From NCBI GenBank assembly GCA_024225635.1, contig JAAEMK010000093.1, positions 1 to 48,329 of the forward strand: a stretch of 48,329 nt of DNA, given 5' to 3'. Under the pieces are notes generated by a model. The model did no database searches. It was not told where the DNA came from and worked only from the letters and a program-made list of their open reading frames with translations. Below are positions 36,484-44,023 of the stretch, piece by piece. Position numbers and translations under genes: made by a program. How positions within the stretch are numbered: position 1 is the stretch's first letter; every line of letters begins with the position of its first letter. The DNA is from Desulfobacteraceae bacterium (GTDB lineage: Bacteria; Desulfobacterota; Desulfobacteria; Desulfobacterales; Desulfobacteraceae).

Positions 36484-36642
36484 ATGGAATTTTATCCTGT
36501 TAGAAAACTGGGTCACATGCTTCAAAATCGATTGTCAAATCATGTCAGATTTGATAGCGAATGGGTGGTATCCGACAATTTGATAGTCGGGAGGATGAAC
36601 AGAAAAAAAACTGCTCACCCTCTTGTTCTATTTTATAAATAA
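36484..36642 (+). CDS. Possible small basic protein before the TIR gene
   Basis: A 52-residue frame (MEFYPVRKLGHML...LVLFYK) inside cassette 1, ending 12 bases before the TIR gene. No clear ribosome site precedes the ATG, and no family is recognised. It could instead be leader sequence. Confidence 0.25.
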   Translation: MEFYPVRKLGHMLQNRLSNHVRFDSEWVVSDNLIVGRMNRKKTAHPLVLFYK

Positions 36643-36654
36643 AAGGATTTATAG

Positions 36655-37671
36655 ATGAGCCAATACTTCATTAGCTATACAAATTCTGACCAGCCTTGGG
36701 CCGAATGGATTGCATGGCAAATCGAAGAGGAAGGGCACAAGGCTGTAATTCAAGCGTGGGATTTCTCACCTGGATCAAATTTTGTATTAAAGATGCAGGA
36801 GGCGTGTACATCCTCTGATGCTACTATTGTGGTCCTTTCAAAAGAATATTTAAAAAAAGGATTTCCAGCATCGGAATGGGCTGCAGCTTTCGTCCAGGAC
36901 CCAACTGGTAAAAAAAGGGTTCTTATGCCAATTAGGGTAGATAACGTAAAACCCAATGGTTTGTTGTCTACAATTGTGTATATTGATCTATTCAATGAAA
37001 TTGATGGAAAAAATGCCAGAAATAAGCTGCTTAAAGGGATTCTGAAAGGAAGAGGTAAACCCATGGAAGCTCCTACTTTCCCGAAAAGTTCGGAAAAAAA
37101 CAATGTCCCTTGTTTTCCGGGTGTTCCTGAAAATAAAAATGATCGACTTGATGGGTCTCAGGAAGAAACGGAAATTGAAATAAGAATCAATCAGGATTTT
37201 AGTAAATTCTCTCCATTTGAGCAGGAGAAAATACTGAAGGCTGTTCAGGAACTACTACACATTGATTACGACATAAAAGTTACCAAAGTCAAACGTGGAA
37301 GCGTTTTATTGACTGTTAAGCTCCGTAGAAAAGATGCACTTCAACTGTATATTTTAAACTTTATTGGGAAGCTTGGAAAACTTAATTCATATGGGGTGAC
37401 AAATGTATATCTCAAGGATTTAGATCAAATGAAAATAGATGACATTATTGAGGAATATAATGAATTGCAGGAACACCCTCCCATTGCAGGGAATTTAGAA
37501 AGAGGTAAAATTGTTTTTATTGATCAGGGTGCAAATTATGGGATTATTCGCAGGTCTTTAGGTGGATATTTAAAATTCTCAATGCCAAAGCATGAGGGTT
37601 CTATTGGGTTGGGTAAAAGAGTGTCCATTAATTGGGATCAGTATAAATCTGATGATTTTTTTCTAAGATGA
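36655..37671 (+). CDS. TIR-domain protein with adaptor-like middle and cold-shock-like C terminus
   Basis: 338 residues. The N-terminal TIR domain of the TIR_2 type (1-130) shows FISYTNSDQPWAEWIAWQIEEEGHKAV, WDFSPGSNFV and LSKEYLKKGFPASEWAAAF, with E74 the likely NADase glutamate. Residues about 170-255 (DFSKFSPFEQEKILKAVQELL, VKRGSVLLTVKL, LGKLNSYGVTNVYL) resemble small effector-associated adaptor domains of NTPase-based defence. Residues 283-338 (GKIVFIDQGANYGIIRR...GLGKRVSINW) look like a cold-shock/OB fold. This suggests NAD depletion triggered by a nucleic acid or a partner. AAAAGG precedes the ATG. It is the sole clear gene of cassette 1. Confidence 0.85.
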   Translation: MSQYFISYTNSDQPWAEWIAWQIEEEGHKAVIQAWDFSPGSNFVLKMQEACTSSDATIVVLSKEYLKKGFPASEWAAAFVQDPTGKKRVLMPIRVDNVKPNGLLSTIVYIDLFNEIDGKNARNKLLKGILKGRGKPMEAPTFPKSSEKNNVPCFPGVPENKNDRLDGSQEETEIEIRINQDFSKFSPFEQEKILKAVQELLHIDYDIKVTKVKRGSVLLTVKLRRKDALQLYILNFIGKLGKLNSYGVTNVYLKDLDQMKIDDIIEEYNELQEHPPIAGNLERGKIVFIDQGANYGIIRRSLGGYLKFSMPKHEGSIGLGKRVSINWDQYKSDDFFLR

Positions 37672-37775
37672 AATTTCACAATAGTGCCTATGCTTGCTTC
37701 ATATCCTTGTAGGATCAAGCTAACAGATTGAAAATATAAAATAATACCTTGAAAAACACCTCTAAAAAAAACTTA

Positions 37776-37875
37776 GGATAACGCTTGCGCCTCAAAAAAC
37801 AGCACTTTAAGAATTGAATATGGATTTCAATAAGCCAAATGAACCGGACAAGCCGGTTATTTGGAAACGTTCGGC
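37776..37875 (+). other. attC site of the TIR cassette
   Basis: R'' GGATAAC at 37776-37782 is the exact reverse complement of the GTTATCC that opens this cassette at 36455. The inner stem is CCAAAT-g-AACCGG with CCGGTT-ATTTGG and loop ACAAG (37835-37864); the single unpaired G is an extrahelical base as in true attC sites. It closes at GTTCGGC (37869-37875). A second small hairpin lies in the long left arm. Confidence 0.85.
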
Positions 37876-37960
37876 TATAGTTCAATAGGTCGAGATGGTT
37901 CACGAGACTGCGCTCACTACATCGAACTCGAAAAACAAGACAAATAATATTCGGAGAACT

Positions 37961-39139
37961 ATGGACCCTGAAACAAAAGACATTTTATCTCAATTAGACA
38001 ATCTCTTGGCCGCAAACAATCAGTCGTGGCTATTCGGCGCGGGTATTAGTCTTGATGCTGGCATTCCACTGATGTGGCCTCTGACCGATCGTGTATTATC
38101 GAGAGCAAAAACAGATGGTGAGCCGAATGACATCAAAATCCTTGAGTTCATAAAAGGTCAGCTTACTGACAACTCGCACATAGAGCATATTCTGAGTCAA
38201 CTCGGTGACCATCGTTCGATCGCCGATCGATCGAAGGACAAAGTTGCCACATTTGGTGACGTAACTCTCTCTGTGGATGATCTTGATACGCTTCATCAAA
38301 GAATTTTGAGATGGATAGCTGAAACAATTCGATGGGGATACAGGCCAGCAACTCAGGATGGCTCTCCAGAGGAGGTCGGGACGCATGAGAACCGGATTGT
38401 CACTATCGAAAAACACTCATCATTCGTTTCCGCTCTCTTTAATCGAAGTCAAGCAGGAATCGCAGAACGCCGTGGAGCAGTCAGACTGTTTACCACTAAC
38501 TATGACTCTCTCCTTGAAGATGCGTTAGCCCTAGGCGGTTTCTCTTATTGGGACGGTTTTTCAGGCGGAGCGGTTGCATATCGCAGCCATCGTTACGGTG
38601 ACGATGAACCGAACTTAAGATATCGAGCCTATGTAATAAAGCTCCACGGGTCTATAGACTGGCACTTGGGGGAAGATGATCGAGTCTGGCGTGTCCGGGA
38701 CGGCGATCTCTATCCGAAGAAGATTTCACGGGTCCTCATCTACCCGCAATCAATAAAATACCTCGCGACTCAACGGGATCCTTTCGCTGCTCAATTTGAT
38801 TTGCTTCGTCGATCGCTTGGTGCGCGTGAAGAAAATATTCTCGTAACCTGTGGATACAGCTTTGGAGATGAGCACATTAACCAAGAGATAGAACTGGCGC
38901 TTCAACGCCCAGAAAATAAAACGACAGTCCTCGCCTTCGCTTCAGAACTAAATCCGACTCTCGAAAAGTGGCGCTCTGGACCGTGGGGGAAACGGATTTA
39001 TGTCATTTCGGGAGAAGGTTTGTATGTCGGCAGTGAAGGGCCTTATGCTCCACCTATTGCCGAGACAAAACGAGATTGGTGGACATTTGGTGGCGTTACC
39101 AAAATGTTGATCGGTGGATCGGAGGCCAGCGCGCTATGA
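37961..39139 (+). CDS. SIR2-domain protein of a SIR2-HerA defence pair
   Basis: 392 residues from the ATG at 37961, preferred to a longer frame because GGAGA lies 5 bases upstream. The SIR2-like Rossmann core has GAGIS (26-30), TTNYD (178-182) with N180, and KLHGS with H229, the positions expected for NAD hydrolysis; CGYSFGDEHINQEI closes the fold. SIR2-HerA pairs are described anti-phage systems in which the two proteins form a complex that depletes NAD and cuts DNA. The stop overlaps the HerA start by ATGA. It lies in cassette 2. Confidence 0.93.
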   Translation: MDPETKDILSQLDNLLAANNQSWLFGAGISLDAGIPLMWPLTDRVLSRAKTDGEPNDIKILEFIKGQLTDNSHIEHILSQLGDHRSIADRSKDKVATFGDVTLSVDDLDTLHQRILRWIAETIRWGYRPATQDGSPEEVGTHENRIVTIEKHSSFVSALFNRSQAGIAERRGAVRLFTTNYDSLLEDALALGGFSYWDGFSGGAVAYRSHRYGDDEPNLRYRAYVIKLHGSIDWHLGEDDRVWRVRDGDLYPKKISRVLIYPQSIKYLATQRDPFAAQFDLLRRSLGAREENILVTCGYSFGDEHINQEIELALQRPENKTTVLAFASELNPTLEKWRSGPWGKRIYVISGEGLYVGSEGPYAPPIAETKRDWWTFGGVTKMLIGGSEASAL

Positions 39140-41007
39140 ATACATTTGATCTTATTTCAGACCTCAAGATCGGGCATATCGTTGAGGTATCTGGGACAAC
39201 TATTCGAGTAGAGCTATCGGGAGATGTCACGGAGCTTACCAGGACTTACGAGGGACGGGTCTATCCAATTGGGCAGATCGGCAGTATTGTAAAAGTTCAT
39301 TTCGGAAGACGCCTTGTGTTCGGATTTGTAACTCTGCTGCGAATGCGCTCCGAAGAACTCCTTGAAATCGTAAAGCCTATCCCGCCCGATGCTGACCAGC
39401 GGCTCATGGAAGTTGAGTTGTTTGCAGAAGGTGTGTGGAACGCTGCTGATCAAAAGCTACGGTTCGTTCGGGGCGTTGCGACCTATCCGTTACCCCGCCA
39501 GAGCGTGCATTTGCTGACTCGTGAAGAGGCAACGCAAATTTATTCAGCCGCCGAAGGGCAACAGAAAGCTGGCGAACACAGCCCCCTCGTTCCATTCGCA
39601 CATTACGTCGGTGCAGACAATGCCGTCTGTCGGGCAAACGTGGACAAAATGTTGGGCATGCATTGCGCGGTGCTCGGTTCAACAGGTTCGGGAAAGTCTG
39701 GTGCTGTTGCCGCTTTGCTTCACAGCATGCTGGGTCATGCACCAAAGCCAGAAGCAAATTGTCATCCAAGAATTCTTGTTCTTGATCCCCATGGTGAATA
39801 CGGCCAGGCGTTCAAAGAACGCGCCATCGTATATCGTGCCTACGATCCGCTTGGAAATGAACAAACAACAGGGACTTCGATTAGCCTTCCCTACTGGCTT
39901 ATGTCGGCGGATGAATTTAGGCGGCTTGTGATCGGCAAAACAGAGCATGAGGCAACTTCGCAAAATAACGTTATTTACAAAGCTTTGACCCATGCACGAA
40001 TGGTGGCAGCCGGTTTGGTTGATCCTGCTCCGGAGACTTATGACGTACCTATACCATCCGACGGCAAAGAACCTGATGCTCCCCGCCCGAAAGCGGGTGT
40101 TGATTTGGAGCAATTGATCGAATTTGATCGAGACAAGCCTCGCTGTTTCAGTTTGGAAGAAGTTAAAAATCACATCGAGTTTCTTCAAGCGGCTCGACTG
40201 AAGAAAGGAACGCAGAATACGGAGAGAGTGCCTCCCGGCGAATTCGGGAAAGACTTCAAATCGATTTTGGACAAGTTATCGATCCTCCGTCGTGACCCGA
40301 GAATTCAGTTTATGATGCAGGAGTGGACTGCTGAAAGCCCATCATTGGAAGATATTATTTCCCAGTTGGTCGGTCAGATCCAAGATGAAGGAGGTTCCGA
40401 TCAGGACATTCGAATTCTTGATATTTCGGGCCTTCCGAATGAAGTTGCCGGTCCTCTTGCTGCCATGCTGGCCCGTTTATTGTTCCAATACAAAGTTTAC
40501 CAAACAACGGATGAAAGAAAGCGAGATCCAGTAGTTCTTGTTTGTGAAGAAGCTCACCGATATGTCCCAGACCGAGGCGAGGCTGAGTATGCAGCGGCGC
40601 AAACCGCCATCCGAAGAATAGCTCGAGAAGGGAGGAAATATGGTATCGGTCTAATGCTCGTTAGTCAGAGGCCAGCCGATGTAGAAAGCACTGTGATCTC
40701 TCAATGTGGTACGTGGCTCGTCCTGAGGCTTACGAATGCAGCCGATCAACAACATGTGGCCCGCTTCTTACCTGATGGTTTATCCGGAATGACGAAGGCG
40801 CTGCCGAATCTCGCCCAGCAAGAGGCTATCTTTGTCGGCGAAGGTGCCTCAATGCCAGCGAAAGTTCGCATTCGTGATCTTGCAGAAGATCAACTTCCCA
40901 AGTCAGAAACTGCGAAGTTCGCGAAGGGCTGGACTCTTGAGCGCCTATCCTTAACAGAAATTGCAGAGGTCGCTAAGCGAATGGCCGGAGAATACAACGA
41001 TAGCTAA
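39136..41007 (+). CDS. herA: HerA-type hexameric ATPase of the SIR2-HerA pair
   Basis: 623 residues. An N-terminal HAS-barrel-like region (about 5-85, IGHIVEVSGTTIRVELSG) is followed by the FtsK/HerA motor: Walker A GSTGSGKS (181-188), ILVLDPHGEYG, Walker B VVLVCEEAHRYV, and sensor/arginine region IAREGRKYGIGLMLVSQRPADVESTVISQC. It lacks a nuclease of its own; NurA is absent and SIR2 is the partner. The ATG at 39136 overlaps the SIR2 stop, with GGAGG upstream; a longer frame from 39076 lies inside the SIR2 gene and is rejected. Attached attC follows at 41056. Confidence 0.94.
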   Translation: MNTFDLISDLKIGHIVEVSGTTIRVELSGDVTELTRTYEGRVYPIGQIGSIVKVHFGRRLVFGFVTLLRMRSEELLEIVKPIPPDADQRLMEVELFAEGVWNAADQKLRFVRGVATYPLPRQSVHLLTREEATQIYSAAEGQQKAGEHSPLVPFAHYVGADNAVCRANVDKMLGMHCAVLGSTGSGKSGAVAALLHSMLGHAPKPEANCHPRILVLDPHGEYGQAFKERAIVYRAYDPLGNEQTTGTSISLPYWLMSADEFRRLVIGKTEHEATSQNNVIYKALTHARMVAAGLVDPAPETYDVPIPSDGKEPDAPRPKAGVDLEQLIEFDRDKPRCFSLEEVKNHIEFLQAARLKKGTQNTERVPPGEFGKDFKSILDKLSILRRDPRIQFMMQEWTAESPSLEDIISQLVGQIQDEGGSDQDIRILDISGLPNEVAGPLAAMLARLLFQYKVYQTTDERKRDPVVLVCEEAHRYVPDRGEAEYAAAQTAIRRIAREGRKYGIGLMLVSQRPADVESTVISQCGTWLVLRLTNAADQQHVARFLPDGLSGMTKALPNLAQQEAIFVGEGASMPAKVRIRDLAEDQLPKSETAKFAKGWTLERLSLTEIAEVAKRMAGEYNDS

Positions 41008-41055
41008 GTCCCTTAATCTGTGTGCTCTTGGTGATGGCTTAGAACCAGAGAAAGA

Positions 41056-41113
41056 GCCGAACCTGTAAATTCAGCGGACACAAAAAGCCGTGCCGCTGAT
41101 TAAATCGTTATGA
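41056..41113 (+). other. attC site of the SIR2-HerA cassette
   Basis: R'' GCCGAAC (41056-41062) is the exact reverse complement of the GTTCGGC that opens the cassette at 37869. The stem TCAGCGG (41071-41077) with CCGCTGA (41093-41099) surrounds a loop with CAAAAAGCC, and the site closes at GTTATGA (41107-41113). AAC-to-GTT distance is 47 bases, identical to the next site. Confidence 0.9.
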
Positions 41114-41123
41114 AAGTGTCAAT

Positions 41124-42086
41124 ATGAATAAATTTATGAAAAATATAGTTGGAATTATTAATTATTACAACCCGTCTGATGTTTTAAATAAAAATAGAAA
41201 ATCTATTTTAAACAGTTACAAGCAAGTCATGAGTACTAACGCTAATTATGAGTGTTTCTCAAGTGGCTGTAGTGCTGAACCCATCAATTCTCATGAGATT
41301 TCAAAAGATTTATTTCTAAAGCCATTAGCATGTAAAAATAACAAAGTTCTTATGTTTGATAAGGATTTTGCGAATAATATTAATCAATATAAATTGAAAG
41401 AAATCGATATAAAGTCTGCTACTTGTTTCCCCGGTTTTTGTTATGAACATGATGTTTCAATTTTTAGTGATATAGAGAATAAAAATTTTGCTCTTAACGA
41501 CGACTTTGTAAATAAACAATCATTTAGAGTTTTAGCAAAGGAAATATATATCCAGAAACAGCAATCCTTTTTGTATAAAGAGAAACTTCTAAATGGAAAC
41601 TATTCATTTATAGAAAGAATAGTCTTAAAACGCCTTATTTTTTTACACAATAAAAAAATAAGGCTATACAAAAAAACTTTAAAAAAACTTGAAAACTTAA
41701 TAAACACCAATAAGTCATTGTATTACATCGTTTATGATTTAGAACCAAAAGGTATAGCTTTTTCTAAAATGATGTACACTCATTTTCGTGATCGTTATAT
41801 ATTTAGACATAATTTTCATATGTTTATTAATATATTCAATGTTGATGATGAAACAAAGTGTATTTTATCAGTTTTTAATGATGAAGCATCAAGAGAGATA
41901 ATAAAACAATATTTGATTAAGCAAGGTGTTGGTAATTTCAGCCTTAATCGATTTATATTACAAAATAAAGAACGACTAGTTTTTTCAAAAAAATACTACG
42001 ATTCATTATCTTATGTAGATCAATTAGAATTGAAAGATGATAACAACAGAATAGGAAATGGTTTTTTTCCAAATTTATTAGAATAA
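41124..42086 (+). CDS. A+T-rich protein with HNH/treble-clef-like Cys-His cluster
   Basis: 320 residues, very rich in Lys, Asn, Ile and Phe. Residues 44-57 (CFSSGCSAEPINSH) and 101-115 (CFPGFCYEHDVSIF) give C44, C49, H57, C106, H109 and D110, an arrangement that could hold zinc in a treble-clef fold, as in HNH-type nucleases. I recall related uncharacterised proteins with SHxI...FCxxHD motifs but no proven activity. The rest is helical with no recognised domain. It is the only gene of cassette 3. Codon use is clearly unlike the core genome. The start site has no strong ribosome site. Confidence 0.75.
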   Translation: MNKFMKNIVGIINYYNPSDVLNKNRKSILNSYKQVMSTNANYECFSSGCSAEPINSHEISKDLFLKPLACKNNKVLMFDKDFANNINQYKLKEIDIKSATCFPGFCYEHDVSIFSDIENKNFALNDDFVNKQSFRVLAKEIYIQKQQSFLYKEKLLNGNYSFIERIVLKRLIFLHNKKIRLYKKTLKKLENLINTNKSLYYIVYDLEPKGIAFSKMMYTHFRDRYIFRHNFHMFINIFNVDDETKCILSVFNDEASREIIKQYLIKQGVGNFSLNRFILQNKERLVFSKKYYDSLSYVDQLELKDDNNRIGNGFFPNLLE

Positions 42087-42087
42087 T

Positions 42088-42145
42088 TCTTAACCCCATA
42101 ATGCAGGGGACGCAAAAAGCCACGCCCCTGATTACAGCGTTGAAC
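42088..42145 (+). other. attC site of the third cassette
   Basis: R'' region TTCTTAAC (42087-42094) matches the complement of the opening GTTATGAA at seven of eight bases. The stem CAGGGG (42104-42109) with CCCCTG (42125-42130) continues past one extrahelical A, the loop is GCAAAAAGCC-like as in the previous site, and it closes at GTTGAAC (42139-42145). Confidence 0.88.
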
Positions 42146-42212
42146 TATCGATAAGACGCTATTGATTATTTATTATCGCACCACATTATTAAAATAAAGG
42201 TGGATCATTTCA

Positions 42213-43079
42213 ATGTCTGATTATTTTTTCAAAATGGAAGGCCATTCATTTGATAAAGGTTTACCTATAGATATTGTAGCTAATAGCCTCGCTGGGCTTC
42301 AAAATGTTTTTGATGGATCATATAAAGCTATTACAGGGAAAAGTAAGATTTCTAAAAAGGATCGTACTAAATTTAGACTTATAGCATCAGATTTTAAGCA
42401 TAGTTCTTTTATTTCAAATTTCGATTTAGTTACGACTGGAATTCAAATGGGTTTACCGTTTGTTGGCGTATTAAGTCTAAATGAGTTTTGGAGTAATACC
42501 AAAAATGCGTATGATTTTTTGAAAGCTCTCTATACTGTGACACATGAAAGTAAACCCTCAAATGAAAAAGGAAAATTCAGCTCAAAAATTCAGAACAATA
42601 GTAATGGTAGTATGACTATACAGAATGGTGATAATCACACGACATACAATGCTCCAGTTGTTCAGGTTGGAAAACTTATCATTAATGGTGTTCGAGATTT
42701 AGACGATATCCTTGATAAAGACAAAATCGAGACAATAGAACTTGGTGAAACAAATACTTCGTCAACAATTGTTTTAAATTCAAGCCAAAAAGGTCTATTT
42801 AAGGCTCCAGTTCTTTTAAGTGAAGAACCTGAAATTCTCGATGGTGAAATCTATGATTTCAATAAATATGAAAAAGAAGGCCGAATAAAAATTTTTGAAA
42901 ACCAATCAATAGAGAATGATACATACAAATTTAAAGTGATTGGAGGACAAAATATTCATACTTATATAATGTCAATGGCGGCAACAAAGGTAAGAATCCG
43001 ATGTATTATTGAATATCTGTACGATCCATTAATTGAAACGAAAATTTCTAAACTATTAGTGACTGAAATTATGGCATAA
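42213..43079 (+). CDS. Unknown 288-residue cassette protein
   Basis: Starts MSDYFFKMEGHSFDKGLPIDIVANSLAGLQNVFDGSYKAITGKSK, a beginning I have seen in uncharacterised proteins of mobile DNA, followed by a short hydrophobic stretch (GIQMGLPFVGVLSLNEFW, about 73-90), a low-complexity Ser/Asn linker (about 108-140) and a beta-rich C-terminal part. No catalytic motif is visible. AAAGGTGG lies before the ATG. It is alone in cassette 4 between two attC sites. Function cannot be assigned; defence is only suggested by its company. Confidence 0.7.
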   Translation: MSDYFFKMEGHSFDKGLPIDIVANSLAGLQNVFDGSYKAITGKSKISKKDRTKFRLIASDFKHSSFISNFDLVTTGIQMGLPFVGVLSLNEFWSNTKNAYDFLKALYTVTHESKPSNEKGKFSSKIQNNSNGSMTIQNGDNHTTYNAPVVQVGKLIINGVRDLDDILDKDKIETIELGETNTSSTIVLNSSQKGLFKAPVLLSEEPEILDGEIYDFNKYEKEGRIKIFENQSIENDTYKFKVIGGQNIHTYIMSMAATKVRIRCIIEYLYDPLIETKISKLLVTEIMA

Positions 43080-43154
43080 CGGAATTCCGGGGACACAATA
43101 CTTAATTTAACCATCAAAATGCACCGGTCAAGCCGGTGATTTTGGTCGTTATGA
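43074..43154 (+). other. attC site of the fourth cassette
   Basis: The stem CAAAAT-g-CACCGG (43115-43127) pairs with CCGGTG-ATTTTG (43133-43144), with one extrahelical G and loop TCAAG, and closes at GTTATGA (43148-43154). The layout matches the TIR-cassette site. The left box is either ATTTAAC (43105-43111) or GCATAAC (43074-43080, overlapping the stop codon); neither is an exact complement of the opening GTTGAAC. Confidence 0.75.
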
Positions 43155-43169
43155 TTTACGGAGTAGACA

Positions 43170-43778
43170 TTGAACATTTGTTTATCAATAAGTGATGTAG
43201 ATTGGTCGTTAACTAAAGATGTTTTTTCAACAATTGGAACCATTGGTGCCCTTGTCCTTGGTATACTTGGACTTACAACTTGGAAAAGGCAATTAAAAGG
43301 CACAAGCGAATATGAGCTGGCAAAAAAAGCAATATTAGTAACTTATGAAGTCCAGCTTGCAATTCAAGCGGTTCGAAATCCGATGTTGCACCTTAGTAGG
43401 GAAGAGGTTGAATCTGGTCGCCGAATCGAAGAAGAGCAACGAATATACGATGAACGAATGAAAATTCTTTATCAAAAATGGGCTGAGTTACAAACCATAC
43501 GCCTTGAAACTAAAGTAATCTGGTCTGAGCCTGCTCATAATTGTTTTAAGGAGATTCAGGATCGAATCGGTGAGCTCAAGGGGGCAATATGGTTACATTT
43601 TTGGATGAAAGGTGCATATGCAGGTCCAGAAGCTACTGTTGATAATAGCCCAGAGAGAGTCGCTGAAAATAACAAGATAATTTACTTCATATCGGAAAGT
43701 GATGATTTTACGACTAAAATCGAAAAATCAGTCAAAGCCGTAGAGCTATTTTTCAGAGATAAAGTTAGATCAAAATGA
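43170..43778 (+). CDS. Single-pass membrane protein coupled to a HEPN-like protein
   Basis: 202 residues starting at TTG; GGAG six bases upstream supports that start. One TM helix lies near the N terminus (about 19-36, VFSTIGTIGALVLGILGLTTW), then a mainly helical cytoplasmic part (YELAKKAILVTYEVQLAIQAVRNPML; RRIEEEQRIYDERMKILYQKWAELQTIRLETKVIW). No enzyme motif seen. It overlaps the next gene by ATGA and both lie in cassette 5, so they probably act together. Family not recognised. Confidence 0.72.
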   Translation: MNICLSISDVDWSLTKDVFSTIGTIGALVLGILGLTTWKRQLKGTSEYELAKKAILVTYEVQLAIQAVRNPMLHLSREEVESGRRIEEEQRIYDERMKILYQKWAELQTIRLETKVIWSEPAHNCFKEIQDRIGELKGAIWLHFWMKGAYAGPEATVDNSPERVAENNKIIYFISESDDFTTKIEKSVKAVELFFRDKVRSK

Positions 43779-44023
43779 GAATAAAATTGAAATCGGATGA
43801 AATCAAAATTGAAGGGTTATCTCGTAAATCCTTAGAAGAGATTAACAACTCATTTCCTAATATGCTTGACGGTTTAGAAAAATACGCCTCTGACAAATTG
43901 ACGGGAATCGATCTGGGAGATATTGAGTGGTTTCATCGTGTTCGGAATCAACTTTATCATGACGGAAACGGTATCACTGTTGAGAAAGAAAAAGTCGAAG
44001 CTATTAAATTAAGTGCAGCGTAA
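43775..44023 (+). CDS. Small HEPN-like protein with Rx4H motif
   Basis: 82 residues. DIEWFHRVRNQLYHDGNGITVEKEKVEAI contains R57-N-Q-L-Y-H62, the Rx4-6H signature of HEPN ribonucleases. Longer relatives that I recall continue with a final helix (...YAEIAKLLFENLF); here the protein ends shortly after, right at the attC site, so it may be a trimmed or minimal HEPN. Its start overlaps the stop of the membrane protein (ATGA). A membrane-held RNase or an antitoxin-like partner are both possible. Confidence 0.68.
   Translation: MRIKLKSDEIKIEGLSRKSLEEINNSFPNMLDGLEKYASDKLTGIDLGDIEWFHRVRNQLYHDGNGITVEKEKVEAIKLSAA

Noticed and set aside
36319-36642. 107-residue frame from the MFS stop into cassette 1
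   Set aside because: It crosses the array boundary and the left-edge hairpin. Only the last 52 codons lie within the cassette, and these are listed with low confidence.
39076-39135. Upstream extension of HerA
   Set aside because: It lies inside the SIR2 coding end in another frame. The ATGA overlap at 39136 with GGAGG upstream and the domain start MNTFDLISDLKIGHIVEV fit the shorter form.
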